A stretch of 36,709 nucleotides of DNA from Pseudoalteromonas sp. A601 (GTDB lineage: Bacteria > Pseudomonadota > Gammaproteobacteria > Enterobacterales > Alteromonadaceae), in contig NZ_MXQF01000040.1 of the NCBI RefSeq assembly GCF_002165575.1, positions 1-36,709 of the forward strand, given 5' to 3'. Made by a program: the position numbers and the translations under genes. Positions 6,722-15,626 of the stretch are shown here, piece after piece (within the stretch, counting starts at the first letter, position 1; each line of letters begins with the position of its first letter). Below the pieces are notes generated by a model. It saw only the letters and a program-made list of their open reading frames with translations. It searched no databases and was not told the origin of the DNA.

Positions 6722-8185
6722 TTATTTATTACGGTTTTCTTTACTAAACGCGCGGATCTTACGTTTTTGTGAAAGCGTTACTTTGTTAGTACGTCCTGCA
6801 AATGGGTTGTCGCCTTCTCTAAATTCAATTTTGATTGGTGTGCCCATGATTTTTAATGCTTTACGGTAGTAATTCATTAAGTAGCGTTTATAGCTATCTG
6901 GTAAGTCGTGAACTTGGTTACCGTGAATGACGATACGCGGTGGGTTATAACCACCGGCATGGGCATATTTAAGCTTAACACGACGGCCACGTACAAGAGG
7001 CGGCTGGTGATCGGCTTGTGCCATGTCCATGATACGGCGTAGCATAGCGGTGCTAATACGCTTAGTTGCAGACTCGTATGCTTCGTCAATTGATTCAAAT
7101 AAGTGACCCACACCGGTGCCATGCAAAGCAGAGATAAAGTGCAGACGAGCAAAGTCGATAAACCCTAAGCGGCGATCAAGCTCTGATTTAATGCGATCTT
7201 TCACATAATCATCAAGACCATCCCATTTGTTTACGGCAATCACTAATGAACGACCTGAGTTAAGTGCAAAGCCGAGTAAGCTTAAATCTTGATCTGAAAT
7301 ACCTTCGCGAGCATCAACCACAATCAATACTACATTAGAGTCTTCAATTGCTTGCAAGGTTTTGATCACTGAGAATTTTTCAACGACATCACTGACTTTT
7401 TTACGCTTACGCACACCTGCGGTGTCGATTAACACGTATTCTTTATCGTTACGTGTCATAGGTATGTAAATGGAGTCGCGGGTTGTGCCCGGCATATCAT
7501 AAACAATAACACGTTCTTCACCCAGTATGCGGTTAGTCAGTGTTGACTTACCGACGTTAGGGCGACCAATAATGGCTAGCTTTACAGGCTTATCAGCGAA
7601 TGCTTGCTGATCTGTTTCACCGTCTTCTTCTGAATATAAATCAACGAGCTCGTCGTCACTGTCAGTGCCGTCATCATTCTCGGCACTAAGCTGAGCAATA
7701 ACAGGCTGCAACGTTTGTTCAAGTAGCAAAGTGATACCACGACCATGTGCCGCAGCAATATGATGTACTTCGCCTAATGATAGTTGATAAAACTCAGCAC
7801 AGTTTGAGTCGGCATCAATACCGTCAGTTTTATTGGCAACAACAAAGCTTTTCTTTTCTTGCTTACGTAAGTGATTAGCGATTGCTTGATCAGCAACCGT
7901 CATACCAACACGCGCATCAACTAAGAATAAAACGATATCAGCTTCTTCAATCGCGAGTAACGATTGATCGGCCATTTCGGTTTCAATGCCTTCTTCAGAG
8001 CCATCAATACCACCCGTGTCTACCACGATAAATTCATAGCCATCGTAATTAGCTTGGCCATATTTTCTATCTCGTGTTAAGCCTGGAAAATCGGCAACGA
8101 GTGCATCACGAGTACGTGTTAAACGGTTAAATAATGTGGATTTGCCCACATTGGGTCGCCCAACTAGAGCGATCACGGGAAGCAT
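6722..8185 (-). CDS. der: GTPase Der (EngA), ribosome biogenesis
   Basis: This 487-residue protein carries two tandem GTPase domains, each with a GRPNVGKST P-loop (about residues 9-17 and 206-214), DTGG and DTAG switch II motifs, and NKTD and NKWD base-recognition motifs. A C-terminal KH-like domain with GTPIKIEFREGDNPF follows. Der is essential for maturation of the 50S subunit. An acidic linker of about 30 residues rich in Asp/Glu separates the G domains, as in other gammaproteobacteria. The gene is last in the rlmN-to-der run, 74 bases after bamB with a hairpin terminator between, so it is probably transcribed by read-through or from an internal promoter. Confidence 0.97.
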   Translation of the reverse strand: MLPVIALVGRPNVGKSTLFNRLTRTRDALVADFPGLTRDRKYGQANYDGYEFIVVDTGGIDGSEEGIETEMADQSLLAIEEADIVLFLVDARVGMTVADQAIANHLRKQEKKSFVVANKTDGIDADSNCAEFYQLSLGEVHHIAAAHGRGITLLLEQTLQPVIAQLSAENDDGTDSDDELVDLYSEEDGETDQQAFADKPVKLAIIGRPNVGKSTLTNRILGEERVIVYDMPGTTRDSIYIPMTRNDKEYVLIDTAGVRKRKKVSDVVEKFSVIKTLQAIEDSNVVLIVVDAREGISDQDLSLLGFALNSGRSLVIAVNKWDGLDDYVKDRIKSELDRRLGFIDFARLHFISALHGTGVGHLFESIDEAYESATKRISTAMLRRIMDMAQADHQPPLVRGRRVKLKYAHAGGYNPPRIVIHGNQVHDLPDSYKRYLMNYYRKALKIMGTPIKIEFREGDNPFAGRTNKVTLSQKRKIRAFSKENRNK

Positions 8186-8204
8186 AAACTACCTCTTTAA
8201 AAAA

Positions 8205-8233
8205 CAACAAAAGGCTTCGCAGTGCGAAGCCTT
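8205..8233 (-). terminator. Rho-independent terminator/attenuator between bamB and der
   Basis: On the minus strand AAGGCTTCGC-ACT-GCGAAGCCTT forms a perfect 10-bp stem, followed by TTGTTGTTTTTT. It lies after the bamB stop and 20 bases before der, so it should end most bamB transcripts and reduce der expression from upstream promoters. Confidence 0.85.
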
Positions 8234-8259
8234 ATAAAAATACATTTAGTATTAGCAAG

Positions 8260-9438
8260 TTAGTTAGGTATATTTACCGCACTAACTTCACCATCTCGGG
8301 TGTATAAAATCAGTTTGTCGTCTGCAACAATTGGCTCAATAAAAAAGCCTGAACTGTCGAAGTCTTCACGCGATACAAGTTCGCCTGATTCTTTATTTAA
8401 CCAGTGTAAGTTACCTTCTTGGTCACCTAAGGCTAAATAATTCCCTGCTACCGCAGGCCCTGTTAAATACCAACCACGAAGGGCTGGTTGGCTCCAGCGT
8501 TCAATGCCAGAGGTTTTATCTAATGCGTAAACAACACCGTCACTATCAACGACATAAATGGTTTGCGCATCCATCGAAATTTCACGGTAGCTGCTGTACT
8601 CACGTTTCCAGACAACATTACCTGAACGAATATCAACGGCTGCTAAGTTACCATTATAGGCAATAGCGTAAGCATATGGGCCGCTAACTACTGGGCGTGT
8701 GTCTACATCAACCAAGCGCTCAAATTCTGATGAACCTTTTGGTGTTGCGATTTCAGCGCTCCACGCAGAGTAACCGCTATCAGAAATTAATACGCTTAAT
8801 TTGCCTGTTTCAAGGCCAACCAATACCCCACCGTTAGCAACGGTTGGTGAGCTTTGCCCACGTAAAGTTAAAGGCGGTACTTCTTGTTCATGGCTCCAGC
8901 GCTCTTCGCCTGTATCAGGGTGAAGTGCTAATAGTTTGCCTGAGCCTAGGTTTACAAAAATTAAACCATCACCGGCTGCTGGCGATGCAAGTACCTCACC
9001 GGGCACTTTTTTACGCCAAGCAATCTCACCTGTATCACGGTCAAGGGCAACTAGGTAGCCGTGCTCTGAACCAATGAATAGTTTACCATAGGCTTGTAAA
9101 ATACCACCGGATAATTTAGCGCTGATATCAGCTTCCCATGGCCAAAACGTTGAGTTTTCACGAATGTCGGTTTCCCAGATCGTGTCACCATTTTCAAGAG
9201 ATAGCGCTTCAATATCGCCATCACGACTGGCTACAAAAACACGATCTTTATAAATAGCAGGTGTTAAGCGCGAGAAGTAATGCTCAACGCCGTCACCAAT
9301 GCTTTCTTGCCAAACTACGTCAGTCTCAAATTGATTAACGATTTCAGGCAATACTAATTCTTCTTCATCATCACTAGATGAACAACCCATTAGGGTTGCC
9401 ATACAAAGTGCGATACTTGCCGCTGTTAACTTTTTCAT
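8260..9438 (-). CDS. bamB: Outer membrane protein assembly factor BamB
   Basis: This 392-residue lipoprotein has the lipobox LMGC (Cys19) followed by an eight-bladed PQQ-like beta-propeller. Repeated blade motifs include ALSLENGDTIWE, VALDRDTGEIAWRK, LLALHPDTGEERW, AAVDIRSGNVVW and ALDKTSGIERW. BamB sits on the periplasmic face of the outer membrane and assists BamA in beta-barrel insertion. The length equals that of the E. coli protein. The gene is 9 bases downstream of yfgM, the conserved order in gammaproteobacteria. Confidence 0.96.
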   Translation of the reverse strand: MKKLTAASIALCMATLMGCSSSDDEEELVLPEIVNQFETDVVWQESIGDGVEHYFSRLTPAIYKDRVFVASRDGDIEALSLENGDTIWETDIRENSTFWPWEADISAKLSGGILQAYGKLFIGSEHGYLVALDRDTGEIAWRKKVPGEVLASPAAGDGLIFVNLGSGKLLALHPDTGEERWSHEQEVPPLTLRGQSSPTVANGGVLVGLETGKLSVLISDSGYSAWSAEIATPKGSSEFERLVDVDTRPVVSGPYAYAIAYNGNLAAVDIRSGNVVWKREYSSYREISMDAQTIYVVDSDGVVYALDKTSGIERWSQPALRGWYLTGPAVAGNYLALGDQEGNLHWLNKESGELVSREDFDSSGFFIEPIVADDKLILYTRDGEVSAVNIPN

Positions 9439-9447
9439 TGTAACCCC

Positions 9448-10068
9448 TTATGCCGCTGGGCTAGTTACTGCTAGGTCATCAAGTTTGATTTGCAATAATG
9501 GGTTATTTTCAAGACCGCCAGCATCCGCTGCTGCTTGATAGGCAGTACGTGCTTGGTCTGTGTTACCTTGTGCAAAGTGAATATCACCTTTGATCTCAGA
9601 CACTGTTGCTGTAAATGTGTCTTCAAGAGGCGCACTTAAAGTATTGAGTGCTTCATCATATTGCTGTTGTGCAATTTGTACGCGCGCTAACCGTGTTGTT
9701 GCTGTGGCTTTTAGGTCACCATTGTTTACGTTAGCTACAATCCAGCTTAGTTTTTCGCTGGCAACATCAAGTTGGTCTTTTTCGACGGCTTCTTTAGCTG
9801 CAACAAATGCAGCTAATACACTGTAATTTGTGTCTTTATTTTCGTCGATAAAGGTATCTGCCGCACCTAACACTTCGCCACTTTCAACTAGTGTAGTGTA
9901 GGCATCAGAGGCACTTTCAGCGGTCGTGATTTGATTTTGGTTATACGCTTTCCAACCATAAAGGCCACCTAAACCGATCACTACGCCTAATGCTAGAGAT
10001 ACGCCATTTTCACGGAAAAATCGTTTAATTGCTTCTGCTTGTTGTTCTTCTGTTGAATAAATATCCAT
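9448..10068 (-). CDS. yfgM: YfgM family, SecYEG-associated TPR protein
   Basis: This is a 206-residue inner-membrane protein. A short cytoplasmic N-terminus (MDIYSTEEQQAEAIKRFFRE) is followed by one transmembrane helix (about 24-42, VSLALGVVIGLGGLYGW) and periplasmic TPR-like helices, with clear repeats at YDEALNTL and GNTDQARTAYQAAADAGG. In E. coli YfgM binds SecYEG and PpiD as an ancillary translocon subunit. Length and position between hisS (16 bases) and bamB (9 bases) match the family. Confidence 0.93.
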   Translation of the reverse strand: MDIYSTEEQQAEAIKRFFRENGVSLALGVVIGLGGLYGWKAYNQNQITTAESASDAYTTLVESGEVLGAADTFIDENKDTNYSVLAAFVAAKEAVEKDQLDVASEKLSWIVANVNNGDLKATATTRLARVQIAQQQYDEALNTLSAPLEDTFTATVSEIKGDIHFAQGNTDQARTAYQAAADAGGLENNPLLQIKLDDLAVTSPAA

Positions 10069-10084
10069 TCTTACCTCGAGTGTT

Positions 10085-11365
10085 TTAGCTTTGTACTAAC
10101 TCAGCTAAAAGCGTTTTAACTTGTTCTAATTCTAAGGTGACTTGCTCTTTACGTTCACGTAAATACTTAACAGTCACTACGCCTTGTTCTAATTCGTCTT
10201 CACCGATAATCAGTGCAACAACGGCATCGCTTTTATCTGCACGCTTTAGTTGTTTTTTAAAGTTACCACCGCCAGCGTGTACCATAACTCTTAGCCCTGG
10301 TACGTCAGCGCGTAGTTTAGCCGCTATAATCGGTGCTTGAATACTGGCTTTATCGCCCATTGCAGCCAAATATACATCAGCACTACGGCGAATGTCACCT
10401 ACACATTCTAAGGCTTGTAAAAGTAACACTAAACGTTCAAGGCCCATAGCAAAGCCAACAGCGGGAGATGATTTACCACCCAGTTGTTCAACTAAACCAT
10501 CATAACGGCCACCGGCACACACTGTACCTTGCGCGCCTAAGCTATCAGTAACCCACTCAAATACAGTGCGGTTATAGTAGTCAAGGCCACGTACGAGTCG
10601 TTCATTAACCGTGTATATGACGCCAGCTGCGTCTAAACGTTCACATAAATTTGCAAAATGTTCTTTTGATTCAGCATCTAAATGTTCAGATAACTTTGGC
10701 GCATCCACTAAAATAGCTTGCACGTCTGGGTTTTTACTGTCTAAAACGCGCAGTGGGTTTGAATGCATGCGGCGTTTTGAATCTTCATCTAGCACATCAA
10801 CATGCTGCTCTAAATAGCTGATTAGTGCTTCGCGATATTCTGCGCGAGCTTCGTTTGAGCCAAGTGAATTAAGTTCTAAGCGCACATGTTCACTGATACC
10901 AAATTGCTGCCATAGTTGCGCAGTCAGTAAAATAACTTCTGCGTCGATGTCGGCTGTTGCAATGCCAAATGTTTCTAAACCAAACTGGTGAAATTGACGG
11001 TAACGGCCTTTTTGTGGGCGTTCGTGGCGAAACATTGGGCCCATATACCAAAGGCGTTGCTCTTGGTTGTACAGTAAACCGTTCTGGTTGCCAGCACGCA
11101 CACAAACAGCCGTACCTTCAGGGCGAAGGGTTAAGCTGTCGCCATTATGATCAGCAAAGGTGTACATTTCTTTTTCTACGATATCAGTGACTTCACCAAT
11201 AGAGCGCTTGAAAAGGTCGGTTGATTCTACAATTGGAAAACGAATTTCTTGATAACCGAACGATGATACTGTCTCGCGTAAGATGTTTTCTACTTTCTGC
11301 CAAACTTGGGTATCGCCCGGCAGACAATCGTTCATTCCACGTATTGCCTGAATTTGTTTTGCCAC
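10085..11365 (-). CDS. hisS: Histidyl-tRNA synthetase
   Basis: This 426-residue class II aminoacyl-tRNA synthetase shows motif 2 RPEGTAVCVRA, the histidine-specific loop LVRGLDYYNRTVFEWV, YDGLVEQLGG and motif 3 AVGFAMGLERLVL. An anticodon-binding domain follows from about residue 330. It charges tRNA-His. A -10-like TATAAT on the minus strand at 11432-11437 lies 67 bases before the ATG, so it may have its own promoter in addition to read-through from ispG. Confidence 0.97.
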   Translation of the reverse strand: MAKQIQAIRGMNDCLPGDTQVWQKVENILRETVSSFGYQEIRFPIVESTDLFKRSIGEVTDIVEKEMYTFADHNGDSLTLRPEGTAVCVRAGNQNGLLYNQEQRLWYMGPMFRHERPQKGRYRQFHQFGLETFGIATADIDAEVILLTAQLWQQFGISEHVRLELNSLGSNEARAEYREALISYLEQHVDVLDEDSKRRMHSNPLRVLDSKNPDVQAILVDAPKLSEHLDAESKEHFANLCERLDAAGVIYTVNERLVRGLDYYNRTVFEWVTDSLGAQGTVCAGGRYDGLVEQLGGKSSPAVGFAMGLERLVLLLQALECVGDIRRSADVYLAAMGDKASIQAPIIAAKLRADVPGLRVMVHAGGGNFKKQLKRADKSDAVVALIIGEDELEQGVVTVKYLRERKEQVTLELEQVKTLLAELVQS

Positions 11366-11431
11366 TGATAAATCCTAAAACTGTATTGTGCACAGAACTG
11401 CCACAACAAAAATACTAAAAATTGACCCGCT

Positions 11432-11472
11432 ATTATAGCTGGCATGCGTGCGGCAAACCACCCAGTTTGCCG
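11432..11472 (-). promoter_or_regulatory. Hairpin and candidate hisS promoter between ispG and hisS
   Basis: After the ispG stop, CGGCAAAC and GTTTGCCG (11472-11451) form an 8-bp stem without a U-tract. A TATAAT hexamer follows at 11437-11432, with no convincing -35. The segment may separate the ispG and hisS transcripts. Confidence 0.35.
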
Positions 11473-11484
11473 ACTATATTAACT

Positions 11485-12603
11485 TTATTCGACGATTTTA
11501 ATGTCGATAGGTGTTTGTTGCTCTTTTTGTGCAATAAAATCACGCACGTAACCTTCAAGTTGATCAACAATATTATTATTGTCGATACGTGCCTTTTGAC
11601 GTTCGCCATTAATATAAAGCCCAGAGCGGCGGTTTGCACCCGCTAAGCCAATGTCACTAACTAACGCTTCGCCTGGCCCATTAACGACACAGCCGATGAC
11701 TGAAACTGAAACCGGCTCAATAATATCTTCAAGACGCTCTTCTAGCTGATTCATGGTGCTAACTACATCAAACTCTTGGCGAGAACAGCTAGGACATGCA
11801 ATAAAGTTAATACCGCGAGAGCGTATACGTAATGACTTTAGAATGTCAAAGCCCACTTTTATTTCTTGTACTGGATCAGCTGCCAGTGACACGCGTAATG
11901 TATCACCAATACCTTCTGCGAGTAACATACCAAGACCCACCGCCGATTTTACTGAGCCTGAACGCATGCCCCCAGCTTCGGTGATACCTAAATGTAGCGG
12001 TTGGTCGATTTCTTTAGCAAGCAGGCGGTATGCGCCAACAGCTAAAAATACATCAGACGCTTTTACCGATATTTTGAATTGGTCAAAGTCCAAACGTTGT
12101 AAAATTTCAACGTGGCGCATGGCTGATTCAAGCAACGCTTCAGGTGTTGGCTCGCCGTATTTTTCTTGCAAATCACGCTCAAGTGAGCCGCCATTTACGC
12201 CAATACGAATTGGAATGTTGTGCTCACGTGCAGAGTCGACCACGGCGCGAATACGTTCTTCGCTGCCGATATTTCCCGGGTTGATACGCAAGCAATCTGC
12301 GCCATATTGCGCCACTTTAAGGGCGATCCGATAATCAAAATGAATATCTGTTACCAATGGGATAGTGACTTGCTCTTTAATACTTTTAAATGCTTCGGCG
12401 GCGTCCATAGTTGGCACTGATACGCGAACAATATCAGCCCCTGCATCTTGAATAGCTTGGATTTGCGCCACGGTTGCATCAACGTCCATGGTATCGGTGT
12501 TAGTCATTGATTGCACGGCTATTGGTGCACCGTCACCAATTGGAACATTACCGACATTAATTCGGGTTGATTTTCTGCGTTTAATTGGAGATTCTGAAAA
12601 CAT
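11485..12603 (-). CDS. ispG: 4-hydroxy-3-methylbut-2-en-1-yl diphosphate synthase (flavodoxin)
   Basis: This 372-residue enzyme of the MEP isoprenoid pathway reductively converts the cyclic diphosphate MEcPP into HMBPP. An N-terminal TIM barrel opens with VGNVPIGDGAPIAVQSMTNT. The [4Fe-4S] ligands are in ACPSCSRQEFD and GCVVNGPGEA, with a conserved Glu in the latter. The length equals E. coli IspG. It starts 5 bases after rodZ ends, so the two are probably translated from one message. Confidence 0.97.
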   Translation of the reverse strand: MFSESPIKRRKSTRINVGNVPIGDGAPIAVQSMTNTDTMDVDATVAQIQAIQDAGADIVRVSVPTMDAAEAFKSIKEQVTIPLVTDIHFDYRIALKVAQYGADCLRINPGNIGSEERIRAVVDSAREHNIPIRIGVNGGSLERDLQEKYGEPTPEALLESAMRHVEILQRLDFDQFKISVKASDVFLAVGAYRLLAKEIDQPLHLGITEAGGMRSGSVKSAVGLGMLLAEGIGDTLRVSLAADPVQEIKVGFDILKSLRIRSRGINFIACPSCSRQEFDVVSTMNQLEERLEDIIEPVSVSVIGCVVNGPGEALVSDIGLAGANRRSGLYINGERQKARIDNNNIVDQLEGYVRDFIAQKEQQTPIDIKIVE

Positions 12604-12608
12604 AGCGA

Positions 12609-13520
12609 CTACTCTGCTAACGGTAAATTAAATTTGGCTAAACGGTTTTTTGGAAAGTGCGAAATATCAACGCTTTCGCCATTGAGTGTTACTTCAACAG
12701 CTTGGTGTTTTCCTAATACCACTGCAAAAGGTGCTTTACCTATTACAGTCATTTCATATCCAGCTTTTTTGACACCAAAGGCTACTTTTTCACCTTCACC
12801 ATCATGAATTTCTACCCAGCTGTCTTCGTTGAAGTGCATAACTATTGTACTTAACCCAGTATTCTCAGGTTGGGTTTGCGTTCTGTTAGCTTGCTTAGGT
12901 ACATTTTTAGCTTGAGTTGTTGTTTGCTCTAATACTTGCGGCGGCGAAAGTGAATCTTGCTGCTGGGTATCAAGATCTGTTTCAGCAGCTAGTTCATCAG
13001 GACCAGCTAATTCAGCTTGGTTTTGAACTGCAATATTAACGGGCTCAGACGTTGTGTTTTCTGAGCTAGTGTTGTTAGTAAATCCTGATAAAGATTGAGT
13101 GACCACTTGCTCATTTAATGGTGTAGAGTTTTGCCACCACCACAAAGCAGATGAGCCAATAACAATCGCTAAAATCACATAACTTACGAGCATTAATCGG
13201 CTATCGTGTGCTTCTTTTTCTGTGCGTTTAGAAAAACTCTGCATCTGGGTTTTTTTAAATGTTTCTTGTTGCTTAGGAAACGCAGCCATTATTGCCGTTG
13301 TGTCTAAATTAAATTCACGACAATAGCTTTTAGCATACCCTTTAACAAAGGTGGCTGGGCCTAACAAATGGTGTTCGTCATTTTCTAGACGTTGTAATTG
13401 CAACACCGATAACTTTAACTTTTTTGTTAGCTGTTCAAGACTAACGTTCGCAGCTTCTCGCCCTTGTTTTAAGGTTTCACCGAGGCTTTGCGTTGTTGAT
13501 TCTGTATTTTCATCATTCAT
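12609..13520 (-). CDS. rodZ: Cytoskeletal/transmembrane protein RodZ
   Basis: This 303-residue protein has an N-terminal helix-turn-helix of the RodZ type (LGETLKQGREAANVSLEQLT, about residues 13-80), a basic juxtamembrane segment, one transmembrane helix (about 110-128), a Gln/Thr/Ser-rich periplasmic linker and a C-terminal DUF4115 beta-domain (about 225-295, WVEIHDGEGEKVAFGVKKAG). RodZ links MreB to the elongasome and sets rod shape. Its start overlaps the pilW-like stop by 4 bases, which indicates translational coupling with that gene. Confidence 0.93.
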   Translation of the reverse strand: MNDENTESTTQSLGETLKQGREAANVSLEQLTKKLKLSVLQLQRLENDEHHLLGPATFVKGYAKSYCREFNLDTTAIMAAFPKQQETFKKTQMQSFSKRTEKEAHDSRLMLVSYVILAIVIGSSALWWWQNSTPLNEQVVTQSLSGFTNNTSSENTTSEPVNIAVQNQAELAGPDELAAETDLDTQQQDSLSPPQVLEQTTTQAKNVPKQANRTQTQPENTGLSTIVMHFNEDSWVEIHDGEGEKVAFGVKKAGYEMTVIGKAPFAVVLGKHQAVEVTLNGESVDISHFPKNRLAKFNLPLAE

Positions 13521-15520
13521 AATGCGTATGATTCAGGGTCCACTAGTAATAGTCTATGCCCAGGTTTGAGTGCGACATCTGGGCTTAATTTATTCCATCG
13601 CATTAACTGATCAATTAACAAGCGACGCTCAGTGGCAATACTATATAAAGTATCACCCGCGTTTATTTTATAATAAATATTGGGGTCATTAAGGTAAATC
13701 TTAGTCCCATTGACCACCCGATCAGATTCTCTCAAGCCATTCCATTGGAGTAATTTTTGTAGTTTAACATTGTATCGCACCGAAATGCTAAAGAGGTTTT
13801 CACCATCTTGTAAAACATGGTACGGCGTAGTCAGTTGTGGGATTTGTGGATTAAGCATAGGTGCCTGGTTGAGCGAGCTATTATCGCTAAACTTTATATC
13901 TGGTACTGTGGCATAGCGACTATTTTGATTCGCAAAAACAGCAGTATTTTTGGTCGGCTGATAGAACACTACTTTTTCGCCTTCATTTAACTGCGTGCTG
14001 CTAGCTGTAAATGTGGTCGCGGATGTATTACCCGATACTGGTTTTGACTCTGCGTTCGGTGAGCTAAACGACACTATCTTAACACCGTCTTTAGGTTCTA
14101 GTTGTGTCGCCGTTAGCGTGTTTTGAGTCTCTTTTTTTTGCGTTGCTAAATGTACCGTAGGCACGGGGGTTGCCGACACGTTCAGAGTTTTAACTTCTGA
14201 AGTATAAAACCCTGTAGCAGGCTTTGTTTTAGCGCTGGTATTTTGCGTTGGTGCAGGCTTGATTGCTAACGCAGACATCACCGCTTTGGTATCGTTTACT
14301 TCATTATTGTTTTTAGCTGAGGGCTGTACTGTCGTTTTCGACACACTCGCTAGTGTTAATGCGCTTAGTACTGCACTGGTGTCGACCTTGGCAGCAGTTA
14401 TATCGATAGCGGCGGGGATATTAGCCGCTGTTTCGCTCGTGAGCGGTTGCTGTGCGACCTCTGAATTAGTAGCAATGTTATTTTGGTGTAGAGCTGAAGT
14501 ACTCCCGACTAAGCTCGCAGCTACATTAGCGCTGCTGGAGGTTATTTGCTCGTTTACTACAGGTGTTTTAGTGCTCATAGCCGCAGTTTGATTATTGGTT
14601 GTTTGCGCCCTGGCTACTGGCGCTTTTTTCTTTTTTATAATACGAATTTTAGGTTCTGAGCTTACAACCCCCTGTGGGCTGTCAGCTTTTAACTCATCTA
14701 ACTTTGCTTGACGGTATTGCAAACGCAGTATTTCAAACTCACTTCGCTTAAATTGTTGTTCGCGAATTAATACTGCTTCGTTAGACGTTGGGTATGTTTG
14801 TAAAATTGTTGCTGCGGTGGTTTCGGCTTTTTCAATATGGCCCATGCGCTGCTCAATTAAATAGCTTAAAAATAAAGAGCGAGACGATACTTGTCCTGAT
14901 TTTTCAAAGCGTTTGAGTACTTCTTGGGCTCGGTGCAAATCACTTTTAGCGTAGTACAAAGCAGATAAGCCTATTAAAGATGGAGCACGCATTGAGCTAT
15001 GATTTATTGCAGATCTAAAATAGCTTTCTGCATTATCAAAGTCATCAAATTCGATGGCACATAATGCGAGATTCTCGTAACTTTCGGCAACACGAATATA
15101 GCTTGGTATTTCGATTGCTTTTAATAATTGCTCAGTGGCGCGATCGTATTCATTTATGCCGCATAAGAATACTCCGTAATTATTACGGGTATTAGGATCA
15201 TTTGGGTTTATTTTTATCGCTTTTTGGTAAGCATTGTCGGCAAGCGTATTTTCGCCTACTTGTTGATAATAATATGCAAAAGAGTAGTGGACTTCAGGGA
15301 GGTCGGGAGCAAACGTAGCAGCTCGTTCAAGGTTGTACTTTGCTTGCGAGCTGTTACCTGTATTTAAATATTCTAATGCCAGTGCAATGCGAGTGCGAGC
15401 TGCCCCGGTATTATTAATTTTATTTTCAACAACAGGCTTGTCATTGCCTTCGTAACTGTTTTCAGTCACACAGCCACTAAGCGCTATGACACTGGCCGTT
15501 ACAGCAAGTAAAGATCGCAT
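13517..15520 (-). CDS. pilW: PilW/PilF-like TPR lipoprotein with C-terminal LysM domains
   Basis: This 667-residue protein begins with a lipoprotein signal (lipobox LSGC, Cys17). TPR repeats follow over about residues 40-275 (for example NLERAATFAPDLPEVHYSFA, YQKAIKINPNDPNTRNNYG), as in the type IV pilus secretin-assembly pilotin PilW/PilF. The usual family is about 250-270 residues long. Here a lysine patch (IIKKKKAP), a ~270-residue Ala/Thr/Ser/Val-rich linker and two LysM domains (about 565-608, HVLQDGENLFSISVRYNV, and 617-660, YKINAGDTLYSIATERRLL) are added. LysM binds peptidoglycan glycan, so the protein may tether the pilus secretin site or outer membrane to the wall; this is inference. 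Position between rlmN and rodZ is the conserved pilW site. Confidence 0.88.
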   Translation of the reverse strand: MRSLLAVTASVIALSGCVTENSYEGNDKPVVENKINNTGAARTRIALALEYLNTGNSSQAKYNLERAATFAPDLPEVHYSFAYYYQQVGENTLADNAYQKAIKINPNDPNTRNNYGVFLCGINEYDRATEQLLKAIEIPSYIRVAESYENLALCAIEFDDFDNAESYFRSAINHSSMRAPSLIGLSALYYAKSDLHRAQEVLKRFEKSGQVSSRSLFLSYLIEQRMGHIEKAETTAATILQTYPTSNEAVLIREQQFKRSEFEILRLQYRQAKLDELKADSPQGVVSSEPKIRIIKKKKAPVARAQTTNNQTAAMSTKTPVVNEQITSSSANVAASLVGSTSALHQNNIATNSEVAQQPLTSETAANIPAAIDITAAKVDTSAVLSALTLASVSKTTVQPSAKNNNEVNDTKAVMSALAIKPAPTQNTSAKTKPATGFYTSEVKTLNVSATPVPTVHLATQKKETQNTLTATQLEPKDGVKIVSFSSPNAESKPVSGNTSATTFTASSTQLNEGEKVVFYQPTKNTAVFANQNSRYATVPDIKFSDNSSLNQAPMLNPQIPQLTTPYHVLQDGENLFSISVRYNVKLQKLLQWNGLRESDRVVNGTKIYLNDPNIYYKINAGDTLYSIATERRLLIDQLMRWNKLSPDVALKPGHRLLLVDPESYAL

Positions 15521-15626
15521 TACCTTATCTCTTATTATTATCCATATTCGCCTATCTTACCGAAAAGCACTTGTGTTGCATCAATTTTTTATAATTAAAT
15601 GCATTAAACACAAGCGCTTTTGGCGT

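Noticed and set aside
14259..14591. 110-codon + strand frame within the pilW-like gene
   Set aside because: It is the antisense shadow of the Ala/Thr-rich linker; the composition bias explains the open frame.
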